In this document: piece after piece, positions 20,356 through 32,200 of the stretch | How the letters are laid out: the number at the start of each line of letters is the position of its first letter | Numbering within the stretch: position 1 is the stretch's first letter | Assembly (NCBI GenBank): GCA_024364735.1 | Contig: JAGFNQ010000212.1 | Coordinates: 124,001 to 188,000 of the forward strand | Reading direction: 5' to 3' | Source: Boesenbergia rotunda | Lineage: Eukaryota; Streptophyta; Magnoliopsida; Zingiberales; Zingiberaceae | Length of the DNA stretch: 64,000 nucleotides | Translations under genes and position numbers: made by a program | The notes under the pieces: generated by a model | The model's input: the letters and a program-made list of their open reading frames with translations, nothing else | Databases searched by the model: none | What the model was told of the DNA's origin: nothing

Positions 20356-21650
20356 ATGAAGAGATTAGCAAAAAGGTATCATGGTTTAAGGTTCAGTTTT
20401 TCATTCAAACTATATTTTGGAACTAATGTGATAATTTTGCATGGTTTCTTGTTGTTTTTTCTTTTAGGGGGTGGGTGTCTTGGTATGCATGCATGCTTGT
20501 GGCACATTAGGGTTGTTTCTAAAAGGCCAAGGGGTGAAGGTTCATCCCGCCAAGGTCAGCAAGCCCCAGGAGAGTCTAGATTTAGGTCTTTAGAATGTAA
20601 AAAGAGATTTGAGGAAAACGAATTTGTCCCGATGAATTGTAGGTATTTGAATAAGACCTACTTTCAAGAAAAGTCACCTCAAATTATCGAGATGGTTACC
20701 CACTTTGGAATAGAACAACTAGTGTATTGTCAACATGATATTAATGTTGACTTATGCAAAGAATTCTATGCCAATTTGACATGCATTGACTCTGACAATA
20801 ATCTTTATGAGTCAAGAATAGCCGGAGTCACCATTCCTTTTTCAGCCATGGTCTTGGCTAAGTTTTTAGAGTGTCAGGCATCCAATAATGTAAACATTTA
20901 TTTTCCTAATGTTGTTGAACCTATTGAGTTTCCGGACGTCACTATCGATCAAATTCATCTGCATTATTTTAGGAGGCATAGGCATGAGTCTGAGCGCAAT
21001 TTTGAGGCAAAGCATATGAGTCCCTTCAGCCATATGCTATATAAGATTGTGCTGGAGTGTCTTCTACCCATCGTGACCAAGGGAAGGGCTAGGATTCGAT
21101 TGCCTCATCTAGTGATGATGTATGCCCTAGAGAGGAGGTTGGATATAGACGTCTCCCTCCATGTATTTACCTCCATCTGCCATTTTTCCCAAAGTGTCAA
21201 TGGGAAAATATACATGTCATTCTGCCACGTTCTAACCGAGTTTTTCCAGTTACAGTTTGGTATATATCCGTGTCACTAGTGGTCAGGTCAGACACATGTC
21301 CAAGGACTATGACCAGATTGGCACACACCAACTGTCCTTGGCAGGTATTGAGAGTCGGCAGGGGGCATTTGTATGGAGGCAACGTCCAGAGTCGTCCAGC
21401 TCGGATGAGGAGCCTGCTACGGGAGTTACACACGAGGAGTTTACTCAGCTCCGGTCGAAGGTTCACGGCCTCTGGGATGATCTTCAGGTCTATCAGCAGC
21501 AGCAGCTCGGCTTCTAGGCGATCGTTCAGGGGGAGTTCCAGGGGATCTAGAGTCGACAGGATGAGATGTACGAGATGCTGCGGCAAATGCATCTCTCATA
21601 TCAGGATCCACCTCCTAACACTCTTTGTTCTGAAAATTGTATCATTTTGA
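20356..21650 (+). pseudogene. ORF2 of element A ('putative plant transposon protein' type)
   Basis: Start ATG 20356, a 20-nt first exon, then a 135-nt intron (20376-20510, gtatca...cattag) joining an Arg codon. The intron is a multiple of three and is itself open. Exon 2 gives a basic N-terminus (VVSKRPRGEGSS), then MNCRYLNKTYFQE, THFGIEQLVYCQHD, DLCKEFYANLTC, FPDVTIDQIHLHYF, TKGRARIRLPHLVMMYALER, LDIDVSLHVF and HVLTEFF. A frameshift near 21250 separates the tail (KDYDQIGTHQLSLAGIE, a Gln-rich stretch, MYEMLRQMHLSYQDPPP). I recall this domain from many plant proteins annotated only as transposon-related; its function is unknown to me. Homologues lie in B and C. Confidence 0.75.
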
Positions 21651-22012
21651 TGACTTCAGGGTTGTGGCCCCTGCTACTTTCTCATGTTTTATTTCATGAC
21701 TATCTTTATGTTTTTATGTATGATATATCTATGTTCATGCTATATTATGTGGTTTTATGTCATGATTTGATTTTGACTTAGATTATTGTTTTTATGTTAT
21801 GATACATGATTTAAGTTTTGGTTGAAACTAGTAAATTGTGTTAATGATATGCTATTTTTTAAGTTAAGATCTTTATCTATGTTTTTATTATGTGTCTTGA
21901 AATTTCATATGGATTGTTTTGCCTATATTTATTGGTTTTTATTGGATGATCATTTTTTTAAAATAAAGGCATAAGAGGGTTTTCATGTAGGATTATCTAG
22001 GTTTAAGAAATT

Positions 22013-22024
22013 AAGAGGGGGAGC
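22013..22024 (+). other. Polypurine tract of element A
   Basis: aagagggggagc directly before the 3' LTR start TGTTGTTAAC. Confidence 0.6.
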
Positions 22025-23158
22025 TGTTGTTAACATGAAAATCCTATAAGCAAAAAGGGACGATTGAGGGCTATTTCATATGTCAAAAGGTCATGGTTAG
22101 AATTGGCAAAAGTAAGGAAACATATAGGGATGTTAAAGTTGAAACAAAAATGACAATTTTTGAGGATTTTTGGATTTGTACCAAAAGTCAAGCACGTTTG
22201 ATGTTTTTCAAGAAAATATATTTTTCTAGGGTGGTCAATATGGTTAAGTTAGGGTTTATTGTTGGACTAATATGTGTACATGAGTGTGCAGGTGTACAGG
22301 TACACATGGACCTGGTTAATGTCTTCGGGTGAAGGATGGTATGGAGGCAAACTGGATGTTTGCGTGCGCATTCGAGGGACCGTTGATAGCAGGGACGATG
22401 AGCCGAGGGGCGCGGACTTCGAGGCGTATGTGAAGGGTGGCATAGAGGCAAGCTGGAGGCTTGCGTGCGCATCCAAGGGACGAGGGCCGAAGATGAAGAG
22501 GGCGTGAAGGCAACAGTCGAGGCTGCTAGTGAAGAGTCAACCGGGTTGTGAGGGTCTGAGTATGTGTGTTGTACTCAGGGACTAAGCCGGGAGGGTTCGA
22601 GTGTGAAGTGAAATGTACTCGGGGATTGTAATCCTAGGCTTAGGTTCGGACCAGTCGACTGCTATGGGGGCAGTCGACTGGTGGTGACTGGAATAGCTGA
22701 CTGGATTCGAACGTTGTACTGTAACGATCGAATCTGAGTGGGACTAGTCGACTGCCCCAGGGGCAGTCGACTGGTAGCGGCTGTTTCAGACTCGAGCTCT
22801 ATTTAAAGGAGCTCGTTTCAGGCTACTTTCATTTGGCGAAACTTGCTTGGTCAAAGCTAGTTAGTAGCCTTGTGATCTCAGGTAGTGTACAGAGCTTGTG
22901 GAAAGGTTTCTCCACTTACAAGGAGCTACGCGATCTAGCCGAAGGTGCTCCGAGGAATCATCCACCGACGGATTAGGGATAGCCCACCTTACGGGCAACC
23001 GTGGAGTAAGAGTTTATCTCCGAACCACGTAAATCGTGAGTGTTCTTTATTGTTAGTTTTGTTTTTTACTTTAGATTTCCGCTTGCGCAACTAACCGTGT
23101 AGGATGAATGCTTCGAAAAGTGCTATTCACCCCCTCTAGCAATCGGAACGATCTAATA
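22025..23158 (+). repeat. 3' LTR of element A
   Basis: From 22232 on it matches the 5' LTR, ending GATCTAATA where the 5' LTR ends GATCTAACA. Its first about 207 bp (TGTTGTTAACATGAAAATCC...) has no counterpart in the 5' LTR. The palindrome pair and TATA (about 22652-22810) are conserved. Confidence 0.75.
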
Positions 23159-23163
23159 GGCTG

Positions 23164-24480
23164 CTCCCAACTGATGACAGCCTCATCTTCTGGGGGTCTA
23201 CTGAAATACCTCAGCTGGAAACCACGTGTCCCAGAAAACCAACTGAGGGTAGCCAGAACGCGCACTTGTTGAACTTCGCAAATAAGCGCTCCCGTCAGAG
23301 AGTCTCCAAAATAATGCGAAGATGCTACGTGTGCTCCTCTCGGAATGTGAATAGATCAAGATAACATCAATGAAGACAATAACAAACTGATCTAGGTACT
23401 CCAGGAATATGCAGTTCATGAAATCCATGAATACCGCTGGAGCATTGGTAAGCTCAAATGACATTACCAAGAACTCGTAGTGCTCATATCTAGTGCGAAA
23501 TGTTGTCTTCTGGATGTCTATGTCTTTGACTCTTAGCTGGTGATATCTAGATCGCAGATCAATCTTAGAATACACTGAGGTGTCTCTGAGCTGATCAAAC
23601 AAATCCTCTATCCATGGTAAAGGGTACTTGTTCTTGATGGTTACTGCATTCAACTGTCCATGAATACTGCTGGAGCATTGATAAGCCCAAATGACATTAC
23701 CAAGAACTCGTAGTGCCCATATCTAATGTGAAATAATGTCTTCTGGATGTCTGTGTCTTTGACTCTTAGCTGGTGATATCCGGATCGCAGATCAATCTTA
23801 GAATACATAGAGGTGTCTCTGAGCTGATCAAACAAATCTTCTATCCATGGTAAAGGGTATTTGTTCTTGATGGTTACTGCATTCAACTATCCATGAATAC
23901 CACTGGAGCGTTAGTAAGCCCAAATGACATTACCAAGAACTCATAGTGCCCATATCTAGTGCGAAATGTTGTCTTCTGGATGTTTGTATCTTTGACTCTT
24001 AGCTGGTAATATCCGAATCGCAGATCAATCTTAGAATACACTGAGGTGTCTCTAAGTTGATCAAACAAATCCTCTATCTATGGTAAAGGGTACTTGCTCT
24101 TGATGGTTACTGCATTTAACTGTCTGTAGTCAATGCATAACCTCAAAGAATCATCCTTCTTCTTGATGAACAGAGCCGGTGATCCTCAAAGAGATACACT
24201 CGGTCTGATGAATCCTCTGTCTAATAACTCTTAGAGTTGGACCTTCAGCTCGTACAACTCTTTCGGTATCATACGATAAGGAGCTTTTGATGTCGGCGCA
24301 ATCCCTAGAATCAGCTCAATGGTGAACTCTATCTGTCTCCTGGGAGGAAGACCCAGTAGCACCTCTGGAATGACGTTTGGAAATTCCCGAACCACTGGAA
24401 TATCCAGAAATGAGATGCTATTGCTATCGTCTACGCTGATCATCGATAGTAAAAAACATTGGCAACCCTGTGATAGCAAT
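23164..24480 (-). pseudogene. gypsy reverse transcriptase core, with tandem triplication
   Basis: 24231-24479 encodes the region before RT (FLDIPVVREFPNVIPEVLLG, RQIEFTIELILG). Next come YPLPWIEDLFDQLRDTSVYS, KIDLRSRYHQLRVKD, YEFLVMSFELTNAPAVFMD and a YxDD-equivalent, VFIDVILIYSHSE, in which the second Asp of the usual FIDDIL motif reads Val. Rightmost to leftmost, the KIDLR...VFMD block is present three times. 233 bp is not a multiple of three, so the copies are out of frame. Confidence 0.9.
23424..24122 (-). repeat. Three tandem 233-bp copies of the RT core
   Basis: Units 23424-23656, 23657-23889 and 23890-24122, each starting (plus view) tccatgaatac and ending gcattcaac or a close variant followed by tgtc/tat. 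The copies differ by scattered substitutions, for example LRSRYHQL, LRSGYHQL and LRFGYYQL. Confidence 0.9.
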
Positions 24481-24548
24481 CTCTGTGCCTGGAGCGCAGA
24501 AATAACAGATATGTCGTCATCTCGGATGCCAGTGAAATCCCACGAGGG

Positions 24549-24857
24549 TTAGTTCGAAGGCCCAATGGTGACCATCCTCGTCTGACAATCAACAGTGATA
24601 TGGTACGCGGTAAGCCAATCCATGTCGAGAATGATGTCAAAATCTACCATCTCGAGTACCAGCAAGTCTACGGTGAGAATCATACCACCAAAGTCCAGTG
24701 GGCAGGCTCTAACCTCTTGAGTGATAACCAATGTCTCACCAGACGGTAAGGACACAGATAGATGTCGTACCCTAGGGGTAGGTATCCTACCAATCCTAGC
24801 CATGAATATCTGTGAAATAAACGAATACAAGCTACCAACATCTACTAATAAGTCCAC
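24549..24857 (-). pseudogene. gypsy retropepsin-like protease
   Basis: Encodes LLVDVGSLYSFISQIFMARI, LPSGETLVITQEVRACPLDF and FDIILDMDWLTAYH. This is the pattern of Ty3/gypsy aspartic protease, which cuts the Gag-Pol polyprotein. The catalytic Asp-Thr/Ser-Gly triad reads Asp-Val-Gly. Confidence 0.8.
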
Positions 24858-24899
24858 AGAAACTTAATATAAGGAAAGAATACCGTGGAACACCGATCC

Positions 24900-26710
24900 A
24901 TCGACCCTCTGAGTCTCCTCTCGGGTAACAACATAAGCCCGTCTAGTCTTTGGCGATGGAGGTAGTGGTGGATACTGCTGTGGCTGCGGTGGTGGCAAAG
25001 ACTGAGATACTAATGCTCGAACAGACGACTAAGGCTGATATGGTGCAGTCTGATAAACTGGGTAATACTGAGACTGGGGCATGTACTGTTGCTGTGGTCC
25101 TGAAACAGAATCTTGTGATGTTGCTGGAGTACTAATGTGCTCGTATCCGTGCATGCTGCACATGATTGCTGGAGAGGCTATCTGTGGCCGACGGAAAGAA
25201 TGTTGAGTCTTCCGTCCTCCTCTCTGAGGTCCCGACTGCGCTGAGTGTCCACTCTAACCCGAGGCTCTAGTCTTCTCGATCTGTGCCTACAATGCACAGT
25301 CTCAACGCATGTGTCCTAGGATCTTGCAGTAGAAGTACACTGCATGCCCTACAAGGCAGTCTATCCTGGAATGGTCACCGAACCCATATAGAGTACACTG
25401 GAAACTGCTAGTCGTCTTCTTCTTTTGATGCTGCTGAGATGACCGGGAGGAACCTCCTGCAGAACGTCCGAACTTCTAAGGCCGAGTAGATGCCCCAGAA
25501 GCGCTCTGAGCTAACTGGCTTTGGCTGCCCCACTTCTGCCTTGTGGTATATGGTGGCTGAGTCTGAGCTGAACTCTGAGTTGACTCCTTCCCTTTCTTCT
25601 TCTCTCCGTTCACCTGCTGCCGAGCCATCTCTATTAGAAGGGCTTTCTCTAAAGCCTCACAGTAAGATGTCGTATTTAAACCAGCAATCCGAAGTCTGAT
25701 GTACCCAACTAGTCCCTGGGTAAAGTGAAGCATACGGGATCTGTCCTCGGCGACTAACTCGTGGCAGAATTCAGCCAAACAATTGAATTCTGCATTATAC
25801 TTCATGATCGTGCGGCTACCCTGCTAGAGAGTCAAGAACTCCTGACCTGAGACATCTGATAAGCTATTGGCATGTACTAGCTCTCAAACGCCTCTCAAAA
25901 GATGGCCCAGGTGAGGCGCTGCTCTCCAATAATCGTGCATTGCGAGGCCCACCAGGATACCGCCTCGTCTCACAAATGATAGGCAGCCAGCTCTGCCTTC
26001 TCCCACTCTGAGCAGGTCATGTAATAGAATGTACCCTCCAAATTCTCTATCTAGGAACGGGCAGCCCGAGGGTCAGGTCCTCCATGGAACAAAGTGAATC
26101 AGCCATTCACTGACTCTGCAAGTGCTGGTATCCGTGCTCTGGCTCTGGCCCTGATTGTCGGAACAATAAGATCCACCAGTGGAATTGCAGTAGGTATTGA
26201 AGCTGGAGCTGCAGGCGGAACCATGGGAAATCCCGGAGCTGGAGCCACTGGTGGGGTTGGGTAGACTATCGGAGCCAGAACGACTAACAGTGCTGTAGGA
26301 TAACCCGTAAGGGGCACTCATGAGGAAACTGATGAACAAACCACTGTGGGTACAGTTGAGGGTGTAGGTACTGATGGAGGTACGGACGTATACGCAAAGG
26401 CCAACATCACTGAGGGTGCTCGCTGGATGCACTATAGGGGGTGCCGATGGTGGTACTACTGCAAACGAAACTGTAAGCACCACTGGTGTTGTATCAGTAG
26501 GTACCACTGATGGTCCAGCTGACTATACGGAAGTAGGTATTGATGCTGGTACTATGGGGATGACTGGTGTGGTAGTCGCGGGTGGAACGGTCAGAACCGT
26601 TGATAGCAGTGGAGATGGGGCCCTCGGAACACTCGAAGGAGTCTGTCCTCGACTCACTGGCCCCGTCTCCGTTGGTCTCTTGGTTGACCCTGTTGTTGGG
26701 ACCGGGTGCA
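24900..26710 (-). pseudogene. gypsy gag, degenerate
   Basis: 25476-25805 encodes KYNAEFNCLAEFCHELVAED, RMLHFTQGLVGYIRLRIAGL and KALLIEMARQQVNGEKKKGK, typical of the retrotransposon gag domain of Tekay-type elements. A Gln/Pro-rich C-terminal part with a damaged zinc knuckle follows (about 24900-25470). The N-terminal part (26073-26710) is a Pro/Thr/Ser-rich low-complexity region in broken frames. It ends at a solo LTR inserted at 26711. Confidence 0.7.
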
Positions 26711-28949
26711 TGTTGACATGGATACGGGTTCGTAATTTTAAATTTAATTACGTGCAGCGGAAGGTTTAGCATAAATAATTTCTCAAATTATTTTAACCAC
26801 GTATCTAGCATGCAACCTTATGTTGTGGAGACATGATCATACATTTAAAATTTTACAGAAAGTAAACTAATTTACTTAATACCTCGCGTAACTCGTAGAA
26901 AGGGACGAGATCCAACCGTAGCGTCCCTTGGAAGCTCCGCCTCTATTCGCGTCCACGCCGAGTTCTCTTCGGGATGACTTCGCAAAGCCACGAGTTTCGT
27001 GCCGACAAGAACTACTTGATTCTCCAAAGGCACGACAAGAATATCAAGAGAGAGAGATGGAAAACTAACCACCAACGAAAAACGGAATCAAGATTCCGGG
27101 AGGAAGGAAGGAGTCGCGACCCGCTTCTTCTTCTTCTTCGGCACCTTCTTGGTGGAGGTGGCGCACGACAACCCTAGGGGAGCCCTCTAGGGTCGGCGCC
27201 TACTAGAGGAGGGAGAGGGAGAGGAGGAGAGGAGGAGAGGCAAGGCAAGAACCCTTGATCTCTTGAATTGATTTCCAAGCCTTGCCTTTGTACCTTTATA
27301 TAGTAGCCTCTTTATCGCCAAGTCTCCTTTTAATGGAATAAATTTTTTATAAGAAATTTATCTTATAAATTTTTCTATGAATTATTCCGTTATGCCAAGT
27401 TTTTATTATAAGTTAATTTATAATAAAAACAACCATGTCTCCCCTTTTATTATGGAATAAATTTTTACAAGAAATTTATTATATAAAATTTTCTTATCAT
27501 GGTAAAATCAATTCATAATTGATTTTATAAAATAAAATAAACCAATCCATGGTTCATTTTAATTTCCATAAAAAAGAATAAATTTCTATAAATTTTTTTA
27601 TATAAATTTCTTTATATAAATTTTTTATATAAATTTCTTTATCCATAATTTTATAAAACAAATTACGCTCGATTTATTTTATAATTTAAACCAAACAATT
27701 TGGTTTCCCTTTTTATTATGGCCGGCCAAACCAAAGAGGGTGGGGTCCCTCTTTGGCCGGCTAAATCCAAGCCGTCACCTTACGAATTAAACTCATTTAA
27801 TTCGTCCAATAAGCCTTCAAAAGACTTAGCCATTTTAAGCTTCCGATGTGTCTCTGATAAATTCAGATTCGACTTATCTCTCTTGATCAGAAAATCCAAT
27901 TTTCAACTCGTTTTAAATCCCTCGGATTACTCGTAGTGTGTGTGACTAAATAGGCTTTCGATTTATGTTGGCCGTCTATAATCAACCAATTATAGAACGA
28001 TCATGAGAGTCACCTAGTAGTACATCATGACCCCCAATTAATCAAAAGATCAACGGTTGACCTCAGAAATAATTCTAAAACCCTTCAGCAGCTATAATGA
28101 GTCGTGCCTCATTCTCTTCACCATCTTATACCCACTTGGTTCAGGACACGGTCTATGTGTGTCAATCCCCACTAGGCTGACTACGTCACACCTAGCCCAA
28201 GTAATGTTTTTCCCGTCCAACGGATTGTAGTTACTCTCATGTTTCTGAGAGATTCATACTCGGAACATGTGATGCTCTGGCCAGAGGCTTCGAGTAACAA
28301 TCCGACGATAGGCCTTGGGTATACATCTCCTCGCAAGGAGTGGTGAATCCTTTGTAGGTTGTTCAAACATCTTCGGGCACTTCGGCTTATACCCAATCAT
28401 CCTGGGTCCACACCTCCTTGGAGATGCTTGCTTAAGATGTCAAAGTATAAGTCTTTATGACCAAGATGACTTGAACACCGCAAGTCAAAGGAACATCGCA
28501 CTTTAGCTGCAGTAAGAACTTCATTGACATATCTTTATGTAGATTACCATATGAAGTTTTACAGCTAGTCACTCCAATGAACTAGTTCCCTTAACTAGCA
28601 TTCATGTTTATCTCCGGACATTCCAATGTCACCAGCCAGTGAGAATCAGCTGATTAGAGAATAACCCATGCTAGTCTCAACAGAATTGATAGTTTCCGTA
28701 TTTATCAATTCATCGACTAGGGACAATTTCAATACTTCACAATTGCACATGTAGAGATAATCACTAGTTGTGAATTCATCACAAATTCTCTCATCCTGTG
28801 AATTGTATTGCGGACATTCAATAAATGAGTTTAAGATCTCAATCAAATACACGAACATGTATACTCAAATAGTGAATATTCATTTATTAAAGTAAGTGAT
28901 TACAATCATAAGGCGATTGCCTTAGGACACTTCTCTCATATTACTAACA
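26711..28949. mobile_element. Solo-LTR-like insertion, about 2.2 kb
   Basis: Begins TGTTGACATGGATACGGGTT and ends CATATTACTAACA, with layout and motifs like the solo LTR at 36128-38082 (cggaag near the start, GGCCGGCC motifs, aca end). A stem CCAAAGAGGG/CCCTCTTTGG with GGCCGGCC nearby lies at about 27721-27763. No matching 5-bp flanks were found (gtgca versus tctgt), so ends or history are uncertain. No genes inside. Confidence 0.55.
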
Positions 28950-29222
28950 TCTGTCACTAGAGACCCTATAGTAGTCTTACGTGGCCACCCTTAACCACGT
29001 CTTGGTGCGGGAGCATGTCCATGCTGAGTCATACCTGTTACAATGTTACCCATTGGTTACCAAAGGTATAAGTCAACTAACCTTACCAGATTATATAATT
29101 GTCACCCGGAGATGTCCCGTCACCGCCATGTCCCAGAGTTTAAATCATGCCACAAAAATGACTCCGAAGATCCGACACCTACCGAATAGGTATCAAATTT
29201 AACTCAAACAACCAAAATAAAT
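28950..29222. other. Unassigned gypsy leader or LTR-end sequence
   Basis: No gene. Either part of the gypsy 5' leader or the inner end of its right LTR. The primer site expected here was not found. Confidence 0.3.
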
Positions 29223-32200
29223 TGTCATGTCCCAAGACCAACGGAGCTGCTGATCCAATATAAAATCAACAGCATCTCCCCTGTTGGCGGACAATTTACA
29301 CATGCATGCAACACACGTAGCTCATAAATTGGCCTCAAGTATCAAAATAGATATATACCATAAGGGAAGTAGAAGTATCACAACACTGTAAACTGTAAAA
29401 CTCACCTGGGCTGCCCTCAGGTAGACGGGCAACAAAAACAACCACACAAAGTCCAACAGAGGACTCAAAAATATAATACCGCACGAATGAATAATAATAC
29501 AAATCCGCGATATAAAAATGAATACAACCCCAATGAAAATGCTATAAAGAATGTAAAATGCGTGGAAGCACCCAACAAATGGAGTCGTGGGGACCCGGGA
29601 CTGGCAATTAGGCTCCTCCGGCGAGCTATCAACCTGAAAACAAAAACATTGTGATGGGTGGTGAGTCCAAGTGGACTCTACAGGTGTAGAGAAAGAAAAA
29701 CATGGCAGAAAAAGTAGCTGAATAAGCTACACAAGAACAGTCTCACAGGTATATCAGAATATACATAACTGAAAGTAACAACTTGATGTACATACCAGAA
29801 ATCAACCTATTCTAATCATAAAAAGGACTCAAATCAAACGAGTATGCATGGTCATCAAACCACACAAATGACATATTTTGTATGTGCTTGTCAAACATAT
29901 GTAGCAAATAAATACAACAATCACAATCAAATACACAATGTATCATATGCACATGATGTAATGACATGGTCACCCCTAACACTAGTCCAGCCACCTAGGC
30001 ATGTTATATGTGTCGGCTGAGTTGGTAGAACTGTGACACTGTCTGCACTCTGCCATCATTGCTCCTATGTGGTCGAGTGGATAGGATGCTAGTGGAGCTC
30101 TCGCTCCGCCCCATGTATATATGGGGGAGATATCTCTCTCACTTCTCTGGTCTATGGGAAGAGAAGGGATCCCTAGCTGCTACCACGCTCCGAAACCACT
30201 ACCCATGAGCGATCGAGCAGAGCAGTGCAGAGCAAATACACACACCCAACGGTATCCATTAACTCATGAGTGACCGTGTGTGTATATCATATGCCGGAAG
30301 ACGATAGGCTCAATGATAACTTTCATTTTGTTGATTAAATTACGCCCTCAAATCCATGTTTTGATCTACTATTTTATGTTCAAGTTTACATTTATATATG
30401 AGGTTTCATGAATTACCTCCATTTGGCTTAAGATTCAATTCTTTCTATATTTAATATGTTTTGGCACTAAAATTTAATATCATTTTGTAGGTTTCAAATG
30501 ATCATGGACCTGGATCACATTGGGTCGAACTTGGGTCAGAATTAGATCCGGATTAAATGGATCAAGCATCGGGTTAACATGGGTCGTTCATTCAAGAGAA
30601 CGGTTAGATCTAAGCCATCCTCCAACTTCGGGTCGATCTAAGCTCAAGACAGACCTAATCAAATTCATGGATCAAGATCTGAAAGTTTGAGCCACATCAG
30701 AATTAATTTAGCCGTTGGATCGAGCAACAGAAGATCTAGACCGTCCAAGCTAAAGAAGGGATTGATCTGAGCCATCCGTTTCAGATCTGAGTGATCCGAG
30801 CTAAGGATCAGTAGATCAGAGCCCTTGATCAAGATCTGGGGAGTTTGAGTTCGATCTGACTTGATCTGACCGTTGGATGGGATCGGAGTAATCACAGCTG
30901 TCCAAATTCAAAGTCAATTGATTAAAACAGAATTCCCTCCGCGCTTCGTCGTCGTCGCGGGATCGCCTTTCCAGTTTCCAGTTTCTTCTCCGTTCGTCTT
31001 CTCCGATCGCAAGCGGCCACTTCAGTTCAGTTCCTTTCCAGATTTTCGAGTCATCAGGGTTGAGTCTCCGAGAGGTTGGTTCTTGAATTTGTTGCTGTCA
31101 TCGCCGGCGAGGGTCTCGCCGAGCTCTATTTCACCCAAACCGATTTCCACGTGATCGCTGGCTTCATCTGATTGGGATCCATCAGAGTAGTCTGAGGGGT
31201 TCTTTGACTTGCGCCGAAGGGTTCTGAGCTAGAGTGCAACCAGCTGATTGAAGGGAAAAATCAATTCGACGCAACCAGCTGACGGGGATCTGAATTTGAA
31301 GACTCGCGATCTAAGGGGTTCTTGGATCGATTCTTGAGTGATAGCAGGAAGCTAAATTTGGTGATGAATCTGAACTGGAGTCAGTAGCTAATAGATTTCA
31401 ATTCTAAATTGCTTTAGTTGTTTCTGAATTCTGTACTTAGTGCTCTGTATTAGCTTGTTTACAGTTACTGATCGAACTGTCGACCGATCCAGACTCCACC
31501 TGATCGGTCACCAGTCCGATCAGGGAGGCATCTGATCGGATTGCCGACCGATCAGGCTTAGTGTTGCTTCGTTTAATCCTGTTCCCTTAGCTAAATTTGT
31601 TTCAGCTTTAACTTCCGCAATTTAGCTCAACATTTCAAGTTCTTTTGCTGTTTAATCAGTTCTGGAATTGTTAGATTTGTAATATCCAATTGAATTTCTA
31701 AATTCTCAATTAGTGTTAAGCTAGGTTCTTGGTTAGCTTTCAAATTAGTTAAGTGTAGTCGTGAAAATTCTTAGAGCATAATCATTTAGCTAAGCTCATT
31801 TTTCTTACTGCTCTGCTCATTCATTACTATTTGCAAAACAAAATCCCATTTTATCTCGAAAACCCAAATCATTTGACGATAAATAACTTGCAAGTTTAAT
31901 TTAAACACTCGCAACTAGTTCTGGAAAAATACGACCTGAGGCCCCTATTCTACATTTAATCTTGCTAGCACGGGTTTTCAGTTTTAAAAATATTTGAATT
32001 TGAGTCTCACATCGTGAAATCTATTTCGAGATCCATCACTCAACCACAAGGGAGCCGCTGATCGCCGGCATGCAACAATGCAGAGATGGTGTATAACTCT
32101 AACACATGCAACCCCTACCAGGTCATTGACACATAACTCAACCTAACATGCAAAGGTCGTAAACATGTATCATTGCCCAATCATCATATATATAGATACA

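Larger units (their letters stand above)
16991..23158 (+). mobile_element. Element A: non-autonomous LTR retrotransposon with gag-like ORF1 and ORF2, no pol
   Basis: LTRs at 16991-17976 and 22025-23158, a tRNA-Met-type primer site, a polypurine tract, and flanking 5-bp sequences GGTTG (16986-16990) and GGCTG (23159-23163), one mismatch apart. It sits in the gypsy RT gene: the pol reading leaves at SWEQP on the right and resumes with TKVS on the left. Inside are a gag-like ORF1 with zinc knuckles and a second ORF shared with elements B and C. No protease, integrase or RT was found. 19605-20076 and 21651-22012 are non-coding. Element B is its closest relative here. Confidence 0.85.

Noticed and set aside
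22188..22513. Repeated Ser/Pro/His-rich ORFs in A and B LTRs (also near 17090, 54500 and 61830)
   Set aside because: Frames on both strands of the same LTR segment; no protein family recognisable, and they shift between copies.
26704..28954. Target duplication of the solo-LTR-like insertion
   Set aside because: The flanking 5-mers gtgca and tctgt do not match, so I call the insertion without a duplication.
28950..29240. gypsy primer binding site
   Set aside because: I searched for the reverse complement of TGGTATCAGAGC beside the right LTR; only a partial ggtatcaa near 29190 is seen. Not reported as a site.
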